From an uncultured Alphaproteobacteria bacterium (GTDB lineage: Bacteria > Pseudomonadota > Alphaproteobacteria > HIMB59): DNA of 64,000 bases. The stretch is from assembly GCA_902613845.1 (NCBI GenBank), contig CACMIW010000004.1, positions 52,498-116,497 of the forward strand. The letters run 5' to 3'. A program made the position numbers and the translations under genes. Positions 26,682 through 35,922 of this stretch are shown one piece after another (within the stretch, counting starts at the first letter, position 1; every line of letters begins with the position of its first letter). A model generated the notes under the pieces. The model ran no database searches. It was not told the origin of the DNA and was given only the letters and a program-made list of their open reading frames with translations.

Positions 26682-27717
26682 GCTTGGAGGGACTAGATCA
26701 TACATAATTTTTAATTTTTTAAAATATGTTTTAATAAATATTGCTATATTTATTAGTATAATTTGGATATCACAAATTCTTAGAATTTTAGAATTACAAC
26801 ATTCAATAACTACTCAGTTAACAGATGTTATAAGTGCTACATTACTTGTTTTGCCAAGTTTCATTAACCCTTTAATGCCATTTTTGCTAATAATCGCAAG
26901 TTTTTTTTTAAATTATAAATTCAATAGTAGTAATGAGATAATAATTTTAAAACAATATTTTTCGTTAAAACATAATCTTTTTATAACTTTTATCTTAACA
27001 TTATTGATTACATTAATTTATATTTTTAATAACGAGTACTTCTCTGTAAATTTTTATCATAAGTATAAGCTAAAAGAACTTGAAATAAGAAATAATTTAA
27101 AATTAGGAGTGCCAACATCAAATGAATTTCACATTGAAGAAGAAGTTAGTATTTTTTTTGATGAGCAAAAAAATAATAAGTTTCTTGATGTTGAAGCTAT
27201 AATTTATGGAGATGGTCAATTTATTATTTCAAATGATGTCGAAATAGAAATAGATAAAAAAAATTATAATCTAATTTTTAATAAAGGTGAAAGGGTGATT
27301 TTGAATGACTCTGAAAAAAGTAAAACAAATTTTGATAAATTTATTTACAGTATACATAATGAAGACATTGAAATTTTAATGATGGATAAAGAACATTATA
27401 ATACTCTAGATTTACTAAAAAATAATGAAAAAGAATTTTACTATCATGCGCATAATAGAATATACCAATATATTCTGACATTTTTAATACTACTTTTAAC
27501 CTCAAAAATATTTTTTTTTTATAAATCAAAAAAAAACGTCTTTAAAAACTACGCAATTATTTTTTTAGGTTTACTTGTTTTACAAGTTATTAATTCTTAC
27601 TTAATTTATTTACTTAATTATAATGAAATCTTTAATCTGTATTTTTACTATTTTTTAAATTTGTTAATACTATCTATTTTTACTTATAAGATAATTAAAC
27701 TTAATGAAAATTATTAA
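26680..27717 (+). CDS. lptF: LPS export system permease LptF
   Basis: Inner-membrane subunit of the LptB2FG lipopolysaccharide extractor. Residues 1-115 hold three membrane helices with the YjgP/YjgQ pattern (SIIWISQILRILELQ, LVLPSFINPLMPFLLIIASF, NSSNEIIILKQYF). A small periplasmic domain follows, then three more helices from about residue 258 to the end. It is the first of lptF-lptG-lptD-surA-like-pdxA-rsmA. The periplasmic domain is short for the family. The 3' end overlaps lptG by 14 nt. A T10 run at 27511-27520 encodes Phe residues in a helix. Confidence 0.85.
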   Translation: MLGGTRSYIIFNFLKYVLINIAIFISIIWISQILRILELQHSITTQLTDVISATLLVLPSFINPLMPFLLIIASFFLNYKFNSSNEIIILKQYFSLKHNLFITFILTLLITLIYIFNNEYFSVNFYHKYKLKELEIRNNLKLGVPTSNEFHIEEEVSIFFDEQKNNKFLDVEAIIYGDGQFIISNDVEIEIDKKNYNLIFNKGERVILNDSEKSKTNFDKFIYSIHNEDIEILMMDKEHYNTLDLLKNNEKEFYYHAHNRIYQYILTFLILLLTSKIFFFYKSKKNVFKNYAIIFLGLLVLQVINSYLIYLLNYNEIFNLYFYYFLNLLILSIFTYKIIKLNENY

Positions 27718-28660
27718 ACTATTATACACTAATTATGTATTATCTTTATTAATTTGTATTTTTTTAAGTTTTACTGTTTTTTTTATTTTTTCGTTAATAA
27801 GTAATTTAAATGAAGATATATTATTTAGTAAAATATTAATCCTTAGCTTATTAAATACGATCCAAATTATAACTTATGTTCCTGCTTTTGTTTTTTTAAT
27901 ATCTGTAATTTTGCTTATGATATTTTTAAGATCTAAAAATGAAATTATAATTATTAAAAGTTATTTAAATATAAAGAGGTTAATGTTATTTTTTTTTCCG
28001 ATTGTTTTAATCTTTACTTTTCTGGAAATTAATAAAAAGGATCTTTCACTTTATTTTGAGGGTCACAAAATAAATATTCTTAATGGCAGTGATATTTCTG
28101 GGGTTAAAATACTTATTGACAATAAACAAAATTATAAAACTTATATGGTCTTAAATAATATTGACCCTGAAGATATGGAAAATGCTGACTTTCGTCTATA
28201 TACAGTTTTAGATAAAAAGATTAAAGTAGCTAAATTTAGTAATAATTTATCTATTTTAAATAATTCATTAATATTAGATAATTTTACACAATTTAAAAAT
28301 GATTTAATCCAAAATATTAATAATGAAAAAACCATAAATTTAGATTTAATTAAATTAATTAATTCTAGTAATACTGTAAATGATATTTCTGATAAAAATT
28401 ACTATGAGTTTAATTTAAAGTTATTAAATCTTTTAATCTTTTTTATTTTATTTTTTAATTATATTTTTTTAAACTTTTTTAATAGCAAATATGTAAGCTT
28501 AAAACAGAACTTAGTAATTCCAATAATTTTTAGCTTTTCAATACTCATATACTCTTTTTTTGTTTTCAATAATTCTTTAAATCTTTATATCCAAGAATTT
28601 GAAATAATAGCTAGTGTGATAGTAGGAATGTTTTTTTTAAAAGAATTTTTAAATGAATAA
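27704..28660 (+). CDS. lptG: LPS export system permease LptG
   Basis: Second YjgP/YjgQ-family permease. Three N-terminal helices (residues about 10-120) include the conserved FLRSKNEIIIIKSYLNIKR, which matches the 'r.r.nElvalraaG.s..r' cytoplasmic loop of LptF/LptG. A periplasmic beta-jellyroll-like middle and three C-terminal helices follow. At 318 residues it is about 40 shorter than usual. Assignment as G rather than F rests on order. It overlaps lptD by 8 nt. Confidence 0.8.
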   Translation: MKIIKLLYTNYVLSLLICIFLSFTVFFIFSLISNLNEDILFSKILILSLLNTIQIITYVPAFVFLISVILLMIFLRSKNEIIIIKSYLNIKRLMLFFFPIVLIFTFLEINKKDLSLYFEGHKINILNGSDISGVKILIDNKQNYKTYMVLNNIDPEDMENADFRLYTVLDKKIKVAKFSNNLSILNNSLILDNFTQFKNDLIQNINNEKTINLDLIKLINSSNTVNDISDKNYYEFNLKLLNLLIFFILFFNYIFLNFFNSKYVSLKQNLVIPIIFSFSILIYSFFVFNNSLNLYIQEFEIIASVIVGMFFLKEFLNE

Positions 28661-30788
28661 ATTACTTATTTTTTTTTTAATTATCATCTTTTTTAAAAAG
28701 ATAATATTTCTAAGTGCCAATAATGAAACATATATAAACACGACAAATATTACTTATGATGAAAAAAATAATATTGTTGAATTGGCTGAAGACTCTAAAG
28801 TTAATATTGGTAATACAAATATTCTTGTTGATAAAGGTATAATAGATTACGAAAATGATAGCATTGAAATTTTTGGAAATTTTTATTTATACCAAGAACT
28901 AAATATCTTAAGCGGAAAAGATTTAATTGGAAACACGAGTTTAGATAATTTTACAGCAAATGAAGTAAGTTATATTTATAATAATGATTTAAAAATTGAC
29001 TCAGAGAGTTCTGAGAGATCAGGAAATTTAGTATATTTTTACAATAATTTTTTGACACCTTGTGAATTAGAGGGATTCTTTAACTGTCCTACTTGGTCGC
29101 TAAGAATAGATGAAACTCGGTATGATATTGAAAAGGATAAATTTAATCACTACGACACTTTTTTACAGATTGCAGATTATAAAGTTTTTTATATACCTTA
29201 TTTATCTCACTATGGGGTAAGAGCACCAAGACAGAAGGGATTTTTAACACCAACTTTGGAATTTAATTTTGATGGTAATTTAGGAATAATAACGCCATAT
29301 TACTATCCAATTGATCAAAGTACTGAAGTACTCTTTAAACCAAAATTTATTTTTGACAATGATTTCAGATTTCTTGACCAATATTCATTAGACACAAATA
29401 TTAAACATAGAAATTCAGGCGGAAATCTCATGATAGATATTCATAATAAAAAATTTAAAAATAATACAAATGTATACAGTTCAGTGAAACTAAAAGCGGA
29501 TCAAACTTTAAATAAAAATAATAAATTATCATTTCAAGCACTTGCTACGAATAGTGTATCGACAACTAGATCAATTAATGAAGAGTCAGTAACATTTGAA
29601 GATGTATTTGTAAGACTTGAGAGTTATGATGTAATCTACAAAACTGATTATTTAAAATCTGAGATCTCAACTGTAGAGGCCTTAGATAGAACAAAATCAG
29701 GTTTAATACCACTGAGTCCATCGATAAAATATTCTAATCAAAAGTTTCTTAAAAATAATTTAACCATAAATAATCAAGTCAATCTTACTAACCTTAAAAG
29801 GAATGAATCTAAATTAAACAAACCATCAGATAGCCTTTATATTAAATTTGATAACTCAATATCATCTAATAATACATACAAAAAAATTGATAATTACAAT
29901 AAATTTACAATCATAAATAATTTTGGAGAATATAGTTATCAACATAATCCAAATTTAAATGATGAAGTTTTTAATAGCTATTTAATTTTTTCCTCAGATA
30001 ATTTTATTAAATTTAAAAATGTAAAGCCAAGATTAAAATTTGTTACGAATTTAAATTTAGTATCTGATAATATAATTAATGAGGATAGCAGAGCTATAAC
30101 TTTTAATTATTTAAATCAATTTTCTGATAGCAGATTTTATGGTAGTGATCTTGAGGACAATACAACAAGATTTATCTATGGTTTAGAAAATAAAATAAAA
30201 ATTTTTAATAAGTATTTTGATATAAACACAAATCAATCTTATGATTTTAAAAAATCAAATAATTATTCTAATTTGATAAATCAAACCTCTAATTTTTCAG
30301 ATATTGCTTTTGAAACTAAAACTAGTTTTGAAAACTTTTCATTTAAAATAGACACCAGATTAGATAACAATGATCTTGAAAAAAAAGAAATGAACTACTA
30401 TTTAGATTATTATAATAAAATCGACCTTAGTATAAATTATAATGAGACTAATGCATTAGCCTATAAGGATGTGTCAACTGATACACAATCTCTAGGTTTA
30501 AATTTAGGTAAAAAAATTAATGAGAATATTAAAATTTCATTTGATACAAACTTAAATTTAAAAGATAACTATAATCCTCTTACACAATCCTTTAATTTAA
30601 CTTTATTTGATGAGTGCTCAAGACTTGATATTTCTTATAAGGACATAAGATTTAATGATAGCTATAATACTAAACCTAGTGAAACTATTAGTATAAGTTT
30701 TCATATGGATTATTTAGGTTTTTTTGGGTATGAACAAGAAAGAACTTTACTTTTTGATCAGCCAGGAGATTTTAATTATGGCTTATAA
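28653..30788 (+). CDS. lptD: LPS-assembly outer-membrane protein LptD
   Basis: Outer-membrane barrel that inserts lipopolysaccharide into the outer leaflet. A signal peptide (residues 1-21) precedes an OstA/LptA-like beta-jellyroll (about 30-110, repeated 'y.....i.a.G.v.l' strands). A disulfide-region motif TPCELEGFFNCPTWSL and the barrel follow (about 160-711, alternating polar and aromatic strands such as QKGFLTPTLEFNFDG). The C-terminal cysteine is in FDECSRLDISYKDIRF. It is 711 residues, compact for the family. The SurA-like gene starts inside its last codons. Confidence 0.9.
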   Translation: MNKLLIFFLIIIFFKKIIFLSANNETYINTTNITYDEKNNIVELAEDSKVNIGNTNILVDKGIIDYENDSIEIFGNFYLYQELNILSGKDLIGNTSLDNFTANEVSYIYNNDLKIDSESSERSGNLVYFYNNFLTPCELEGFFNCPTWSLRIDETRYDIEKDKFNHYDTFLQIADYKVFYIPYLSHYGVRAPRQKGFLTPTLEFNFDGNLGIITPYYYPIDQSTEVLFKPKFIFDNDFRFLDQYSLDTNIKHRNSGGNLMIDIHNKKFKNNTNVYSSVKLKADQTLNKNNKLSFQALATNSVSTTRSINEESVTFEDVFVRLESYDVIYKTDYLKSEISTVEALDRTKSGLIPLSPSIKYSNQKFLKNNLTINNQVNLTNLKRNESKLNKPSDSLYIKFDNSISSNNTYKKIDNYNKFTIINNFGEYSYQHNPNLNDEVFNSYLIFSSDNFIKFKNVKPRLKFVTNLNLVSDNIINEDSRAITFNYLNQFSDSRFYGSDLEDNTTRFIYGLENKIKIFNKYFDINTNQSYDFKKSNNYSNLINQTSNFSDIAFETKTSFENFSFKIDTRLDNNDLEKKEMNYYLDYYNKIDLSINYNETNALAYKDVSTDTQSLGLNLGKKINENIKISFDTNLNLKDNYNPLTQSFNLTLFDECSRLDISYKDIRFNDSYNTKPSETISISFHMDYLGFFGYEQERTLLFDQPGDFNYGL

Positions 30789-31449
30789 AATAAAATTTCT
30801 AATTATTATTCTTTTAATGGTTTCAATAAATACTTTTGGTAAAATTATTTATAACAAACAAGATATAATAATAACATCAATAGATTTAGAGATTTATAAA
30901 CAGCTTTATGAAAATAATTATGGTTTTAAATTAGATAATAATAATGCGATTAAAGACTTAGTGCTTATAAATAACTTAATTAAGCATTTAGAAAAAAATA
31001 ATAAAGAATTTTTGAATCGTATTGACTCAGAAATTTCACTTCAATATGGAATTAACGCAATTAAGGATATAAATACTAGAGAATTTTTAAGATTTTCAAA
31101 AGTTAGGGACGAGTTTATAATTAACTATTTTAGAAATTCTCTTGTTATAGAAGAAATTGAGCAAGAATTTAATAAACTTGAAAGCTTGAATCTACCAATA
31201 AGTGGAAATAATTGTCTAATTATTGAAGAGGTCTTAGACTTCAAAGATAATAAGCTATTCATAAAAAATTTTTTAGATAATTTAAGAAATAATACTAAAG
31301 ATTTTAAAATTATGATTAATGGATCAGAAAAAAATATATGTATAGATGAGATTAATTTCAGATCAATTGAGCAATTAATAATTAACTATATACGCTCTGA
31401 AACTGATGAAGAATTTAAATATTTTGTGTATGATAAAACGAAAAATTAA
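30778..31449 (+). CDS. SurA-like periplasmic protein lacking a parvulin domain
   Basis: A 223-residue exported protein starting MAYKIKFLIIILLMVS, with a signal peptide ending near NTFG. The mature start KIIYNKQDIIITSIDLEIYKQLY matches the SurA/PpiD N-terminal pattern ('v.n..iIt..Dl..r'). Helices follow. The parvulin PPIase domain that should come next is missing; a short C-terminal segment ends the protein. Location between lptD and pdxA is the classic surA site, so it is probably a minimal outer-membrane-protein chaperone. The ATG chosen overlaps the lptD stop; a start 54 nt upstream is open but would lack a signal peptide. Confidence 0.6.
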   Translation: MAYKIKFLIIILLMVSINTFGKIIYNKQDIIITSIDLEIYKQLYENNYGFKLDNNNAIKDLVLINNLIKHLEKNNKEFLNRIDSEISLQYGINAIKDINTREFLRFSKVRDEFIINYFRNSLVIEEIEQEFNKLESLNLPISGNNCLIIEEVLDFKDNKLFIKNFLDNLRNNTKDFKIMINGSEKNICIDEINFRSIEQLIINYIRSETDEEFKYFVYDKTKN

Positions 31450-32344
31450 AAAACTAGTTTTTTTAGGTGATCCAAACTCAATTAACATAGAGTTAATAAC
31501 TAAATCATTTAATTTTTTGAAAAATAAGGTTTATTACATATTAATTTGCAATAAAAAGGATCTTTTTAAAAGTCAATTTTTCAAGAACTCAAAAATAAAA
31601 GTTAACGAAATCCTAGGGCCATTGAGTTTCGATAGCTATAATAAAAAATGTTTAAACATATTTAACGTAGAAAATATATCAAATAGAAAGGATCTTAATC
31701 TATTAAATCAAATAAGGATATGTAATGAATTAGCTAATTTGACTAATCATGATTTAATAACTATGCCTGTGAACAAAGCAGTTTTTAAAAAAAAAAATAA
31801 ATTTATAGGAATGACAGAGTATTTAGGCCAATTAAATAAAAGAACCACTGTAATGCTTATGTGTGGTGATAAATTTTCAATAATACCTATTACTACACAT
31901 ATAAATTTAAATAATATATATAAGATTATTGAAACAAATTATTTAAGCTCAATTTTAAAAAAAATTTTAACTTTTTTAAAAGATCCAAATTTCATTAAGA
32001 GTTTCAAGGAAATTAAATTTTTATGTTACAACCCACATTGTGGCGAAGAGGGATCTTTAGGTAAGGAGGATATTTTAATAAAAAAATTGATTGATAAATT
32101 CAAAAAAATAAAAGGTCCTTATCCAGCAGACAGCGCTTTCAATAAAATAGACAAAGGAACCTTATTTATATCAACATATCACGATCAAGCTTTAATACCC
32201 TTTAAGATATTAAATAAAAAAAGTGTTAATATGACACTTGGATTAAATTATAGAAGATTAAGCCCAACTCATGGTACAGCTACTGATATTAAAAAAAAAT
32301 ATTTAGCTAATAATGAGTCATATTTAACATGTCTTTTATTCTAA
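31430..32344 (+). CDS. pdxA: 4-hydroxythreonine-4-phosphate dehydrogenase (divergent)
   Basis: B6 pathway enzyme that supplies the partner substrate of PdxJ. All three metal histidines are recognisable: ITTHINL, NPHCGEEG and YHDQALIPF. ITMPVNKAVF and the C-terminal VNMTLGL...GTATDI region also fit. Two normally strict motifs have changed: GDP-x-GIGPE reads GDPNSINIE, and the substrate loop GHTE reads GMTE, losing the His that contacts substrate. I choose the start MIKRKIKK; an ATG 24 nt earlier is open. It overlaps the SurA-like gene by 20 nt and rsmA by 16 nt. Confidence 0.8.
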   Translation: MIKRKIKKLVFLGDPNSINIELITKSFNFLKNKVYYILICNKKDLFKSQFFKNSKIKVNEILGPLSFDSYNKKCLNIFNVENISNRKDLNLLNQIRICNELANLTNHDLITMPVNKAVFKKKNKFIGMTEYLGQLNKRTTVMLMCGDKFSIIPITTHINLNNIYKIIETNYLSSILKKILTFLKDPNFIKSFKEIKFLCYNPHCGEEGSLGKEDILIKKLIDKFKKIKGPYPADSAFNKIDKGTLFISTYHDQALIPFKILNKKSVNMTLGLNYRRLSPTHGTATDIKKKYLANNESYLTCLLF

Positions 32345-33063
32345 AAAAAAAATTTGGGCAAAATTTTTTAAAAGATGAAAATATATTAAATAAATTATAT
32401 AAACTAATTCCCTCTGAGAGTCTCAATATTCTTGAAATTGGCCCTGGTGACGGTAAATTAACTGACAAAATAATCCAAAAAAAACCTAATTTATTGACCT
32501 TAGTAGAAATTGATAAAAGACTTTTTGTATATTTAAATGAAAAATATAAGAAGTTCAAAAATATTGAAGTAGTTAATTCAGATATTTTAAAGTTCGATAT
32601 ATATAGAAAATACCAATTAATAATATCTAACCTCCCGTATAATATTTCATCGCAAATTTTAGTAAAAATCTCACTTTTAAAAAATAATCCAGATTTTTTA
32701 ATACTTATGTTTCAAAAAGAATTTGCTGAAAGAATTTTAGATAAAAAATTAAACGCGATAAATAGTCTAGTTAAATGTTTTTATGATATTAGTCCTGGTT
32801 TTAACGTCAGTAAAAATTGTTTTCGACCTATACCCAAAGTTGACTCGACAGTTTTGACATTTAAAAAAATAAGAAAGAAAATTAAAAATAATGAAATAAA
32901 TGATTTTTTACATTTTAAAAGAAAACTTTTCTCACAAAAAAGAAAGTCACTGAAGAGAGTGCTTAAAGAATATAATATAAATGGGAAATTTGATTTGAGT
33001 TTAAGGGTTGAAAATCTTGATTTAGTAGATTTTATAAAATTATTTAGAAGAATTAATTTCTAA
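32329..33063 (+). CDS. rsmA: 16S rRNA (adenine1518/1519-N6)-dimethyltransferase
   Basis: KsgA-type methyltransferase that dimethylates two adjacent adenines in helix 45 and acts as a late 30S checkpoint. FGQNFLKD at the start is diagnostic; ILEIGPGDGKLT is the SAM motif I, LVEIDKRL motif II and NLPYNISS the catalytic motif IV. FRPIPKVDSTVL is the family C-terminal marker. Length 244 is slightly short. It overlaps gmk tail-to-tail by 11 nt. Confidence 0.95.
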   Translation: MSFILKKKFGQNFLKDENILNKLYKLIPSESLNILEIGPGDGKLTDKIIQKKPNLLTLVEIDKRLFVYLNEKYKKFKNIEVVNSDILKFDIYRKYQLIISNLPYNISSQILVKISLLKNNPDFLILMFQKEFAERILDKKLNAINSLVKCFYDISPGFNVSKNCFRPIPKVDSTVLTFKKIRKKIKNNEINDFLHFKRKLFSQKRKSLKRVLKEYNINGKFDLSLRVENLDLVDFIKLFRRINF

Positions 33064-33673
33064 ATTTATTCACAAAACTTGTTAAGTTGATTAATCTGGA
33101 CCTACGCAATCTTTCAGATTCAATTATATTTCTAATTTGTAATAGACATTTTGATAAATTTTCATTAACTACAACATAATCATACTCTGGAAAATGAGAT
33201 ATTTCGTTTTGAACTAAGCTCATTCTTTTTTTCATTTCAATTTTGGTATCTCGGGCTCTAGTTTTCAACCTATTAATTAATTCCTTTTTGCTAGGTGGTA
33301 AAATAAAAATTCCAACAACTTCTAGACTGGTTTGTTTTAATTGTTGATATCCTTGCCAGTCAATATCAAATAAGACATCTTTATTTTTTTTAAAAAAATT
33401 TTCTACTACTAATTTTGAAGTGCCATATTTATAGCCAAAGACCTCTGCATGCTCCAAAAATTTGTTTTTTCTAACTAAATTACTAAATTCCTTATCTGAC
33501 ATAAAAATATAGTCATTTTTATTCTTCTCTCCTTTTCTTTTTGGCCTTGTTGTACAAGAGATTGATAAAGATATTGATTTATCTTTCTCAATTAACATTT
33601 TAGAAATAGTTGTCTTTCCAGCACCAGAAGGTGAAGATAAAACAATACAAAAATTATTTCTCTTAATGGCCAA
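33053..33673 (-). CDS. gmk: Guanylate kinase
   Basis: Phosphorylates GMP and dGMP. P-loop SPSGAGKTT at residues 14-22, the GMP-binding signature SISCTTRPKRKGEKNKNDY, FLEHAEVFGYKYGT and DIDWQGYQQL are all present, with the lid arginines in LKTRARDTK. Length 206 is normal. Its start overlaps the fabF stop by 11 nt. In most alphaproteobacteria mltG and yicC lie between fabF and gmk; neither is here. Confidence 0.97.
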   Translation of the reverse strand: MAIKRNNFCIVLSSPSGAGKTTISKMLIEKDKSISLSISCTTRPKRKGEKNKNDYIFMSDKEFSNLVRKNKFLEHAEVFGYKYGTSKLVVENFFKKNKDVLFDIDWQGYQQLKQTSLEVVGIFILPPSKKELINRLKTRARDTKIEMKKRMSLVQNEISHFPEYDYVVVNENLSKCLLQIRNIIESERLRRSRLINLTSFVNKFRN

Positions 33674-34895
33674 ATATTAAGCTTGCGTTAGTGCCCCCAA
33701 AACCAAATGAATTAGAAATTATATTAGTCACTTTTTTAGATATTGATACATGAGGTATTAGATTAATAGAAGTTTCTGTGCTGGGATTATCTAAATTTAA
33801 AGTTGGAGGAAGTATTTTAGTTTCGAGAGATTTTAATGAAAACACAGCCTCAACTGCTCCAGCAGCACCTAATAAATGTCCCATAGCGGATTTATTTGAG
33901 CTCATTAATAAATTTTTATTTATACCAAATAATTTTTCAACAGCAGATAATTCAATCATATCACCAACTGGTGTTGATGTTCCGTGAGCATTTACGTATC
34001 CAATATCTTCAGCATTAAGCTTTGACTCATTTAAAGCCATTTCCATGGCTCGAAAACCTCCATTACCATCCTCAGAGGGTTTTGTTATATGAAAAGCATC
34101 ACCTGACATTCCATATCCCTTTACTTCCCCATATATTTTAGCATTTCTATTTCTTGCATGTTCGTATTCTTCAAGAACTAAAACACCCGCGCCCTCTCCC
34201 ATTACAAATCCTGATCTGTCCTTATCCCATGGTCTAGAGCCTTTTTCAGGATATTCATTAAATGTATCACACAAAGCTCTTGCAGCAGAGAACCCGGATA
34301 TACCTAGGGGGCATATCGCTGCTTCGGCACCACCACAAACCATAAGATCTGCCTTATTATTTTTAATAATCGTAAAGGAGTCTCCTATCGCATGTGTGCC
34401 GGTTGCACATGCGGTTACAGGAGAGCTGTTTGGACCTTTGAGGTTATATTTAATTGAAATGTGACCAGATAGTAAGTTGATCAGAGATGAAGGTATAAAA
34501 AAAGGTGATATTTTTCTAATACCATGGTTATCTAAAATAGATGAGTTTTTGTAGATAGTATCTAAACCACCTATTCCAGATCCAACCATAACTCCGTATC
34601 TAAAAGAACTCTCATCTTTGGATATGAATCCAGAGTCATTGATAGCCTCATCAGCTGCTATTAAACCTAAAGTAATAAATCTATCGATTTTCCTTTGGTC
34701 CCTTGAACTTACAATTTTATCATCTATTTTTGAATCATCTATAGAGCCTGCAATTTTACAAGGATAATTATCAACTCCAAATTTAATTATTTTTGAAATA
34801 CCACTTTTAGAGTTTATAAGAGAGTCCCAAGATTCTAAAGTATTACTTCCTAAAGGATTAATTGTGCCTAGTCCAGTAACTACTACTCGCCTCAA
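33663..34895 (-). CDS. fabF: 3-oxoacyl-[acyl-carrier-protein] synthase II
   Basis: Elongating condensing enzyme of type II fatty acid synthesis. Catalytic Cys163 is in TACATGTHAIG, the two histidines in NAHGTSTPVGD and SAMGHLLGAAG, and the C-terminal glycine loop in SFGFGGTNASL. Length 410 is normal. It follows acpP after 17 nt in a fabD-fabG-acpP-fabF-gmk run on the minus strand. Confidence 0.97.
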   Translation of the reverse strand: MRRVVVTGLGTINPLGSNTLESWDSLINSKSGISKIIKFGVDNYPCKIAGSIDDSKIDDKIVSSRDQRKIDRFITLGLIAADEAINDSGFISKDESSFRYGVMVGSGIGGLDTIYKNSSILDNHGIRKISPFFIPSSLINLLSGHISIKYNLKGPNSSPVTACATGTHAIGDSFTIIKNNKADLMVCGGAEAAICPLGISGFSAARALCDTFNEYPEKGSRPWDKDRSGFVMGEGAGVLVLEEYEHARNRNAKIYGEVKGYGMSGDAFHITKPSEDGNGGFRAMEMALNESKLNAEDIGYVNAHGTSTPVGDMIELSAVEKLFGINKNLLMSSNKSAMGHLLGAAGAVEAVFSLKSLETKILPPTLNLDNPSTETSINLIPHVSISKKVTNIISNSFGFGGTNASLIFGH

Positions 34896-34912
34896 CTCTT
34901 GAAACTTCTTTG

Positions 34913-35149
34913 CTAGTTAGAATTGGCAGTTAAATATGTAACCGCATCTTTAAGTGTTACAATTTTTTCTGCAGCATCATCTGGTATTTCACAGCCAAAT
35001 TCTTCTTCAAATGCCATTACAAGTTCAACTGTATCTAAACTGTCTGCTCCTAAGTCATCTATAAATTTAGAGTCGCCTTGAATTTTGGCTTCTTCAACAC
35101 CTAAGTGCTCAACTACAATTTTTTTTACTCTTTCTTCAATATCGCTCAT
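34913..35149 (-). CDS. acpP: Acyl carrier protein
   Basis: Carrier of acyl chains in fatty acid synthesis. The phosphopantetheine serine is Ser37 in [20 protein letters not shown], and the protein is 78 residues and acidic. AcpS, which modifies it, is encoded at about 7.7-8.1 kb. The 62-nt gap upstream is one of the larger spaces in this cluster and carries a possible extra promoter. GAGG about 7 nt before the ATG is one of the few Shine-Dalgarno-like sequences in the window. Confidence 0.98.
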   Translation of the reverse strand: MSDIEERVKKIVVEHLGVEEAKIQGDSKFIDDLGADSLDTVELVMAFEEEFGCEIPDDAAEKIVTLKDAVTYLTANSN

Positions 35150-35189
35150 TTTAAAACCTCATAGTAATAAATTTAAAAGTTCGTACCAC

Positions 35190-35195
35190 ATTATA
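35190..35195 (-). promoter_or_regulatory. Possible -10 element in front of acpP
   Basis: On the minus strand the sequence reads AACTATAATGTGG, containing a perfect TATAAT about 40 nt before the acpP ATG, in the 62-nt fabG-acpP gap. No good -35 hexamer is found 16-18 nt upstream (AATTTA). ACP is needed in large amounts and often has its own promoter in bacteria, which makes this plausible, but perfect TATAAT occurs often by chance in such AT-rich DNA. Confidence 0.3.
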
Positions 35196-35211
35196 GTTAA
35201 TATTCAAATAA

Positions 35212-35922
35212 TTAAATTAATGCCAATCCGCCGTTTACATGCAAAGTCTGTCCAGTAATATAATTAGCATTATCAGAGCATAAAAAACCTACTGCTTTAG
35301 CTACATCAACAGAATCTCCGAGCTTTTTCATTGGAATTCTATCTAAAATTGTATTTTTTTGCTGATCTGTGAGCTTGTCAGTCATATTGGACTCAATGAA
35401 ACCAGGTGCAACACTGTTAACAGTAATATTTCTTGATGATAGCTCCAAAGCTAATGATTTTACTAAACCAGAAATAGCTGCTTTTGAAGCTGTATAGTTT
35501 ACTTGACCTGGATTTCCAGTATGAGCAACAACTGATGAAATAAATACAACTCTTCCAAATCTTTTCTTAACCATTTTTTTAACAAAATGTTTGAGTAAGT
35601 AAAAAGATGAATTTAAATTGACATTTATAACACTGTTCCAATCTTGTGATGACATTCTTAAAAAAATATTATCTCTATTTAGCCCAGCATTTAAAACGAG
35701 AAAGTCTACATCAAAATCGAATATTTCCTCTAAATCTGAGTTTTCAATATTATCTAAATTCAACTCTTTAAATTTTATGTAATCTTGATTAGATTTTACT
35801 TTATTTAAGTTTGTAGTTGTTGAAAATATTTCTTTGCAGCCATTATTATTAAAATATTTACAAATAGAATTTCCTATAGATCCTGTGCCACCAGTTACTA
35901 ATAATTTTTTATCGTTAAACAT
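35212..35922 (-). CDS. fabG: 3-oxoacyl-[acyl-carrier-protein] reductase
   Basis: NADPH-dependent SDR that reduces beta-ketoacyl-ACP. Rossmann motif VTGGTGSIGNSIC near the N-terminus, NAGLNRDN, catalytic Ser in FISSVVAHTGNPGQ and Tyr/Lys in VNYTASKAA. PGFIESNMTDKL and ITGQTLHVNGG close the protein. I place the start at MFNDKKLLVTGG because typical FabG proteins start there; an ATG 12 nt upstream is also open. Both starts lie inside the end of fabD. Confidence 0.95.
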   Translation of the reverse strand: MFNDKKLLVTGGTGSIGNSICKYFNNNGCKEIFSTTTNLNKVKSNQDYIKFKELNLDNIENSDLEEIFDFDVDFLVLNAGLNRDNIFLRMSSQDWNSVINVNLNSSFYLLKHFVKKMVKKRFGRVVFISSVVAHTGNPGQVNYTASKAAISGLVKSLALELSSRNITVNSVAPGFIESNMTDKLTDQQKNTILDRIPMKKLGDSVDVAKAVGFLCSDNANYITGQTLHVNGGLALI

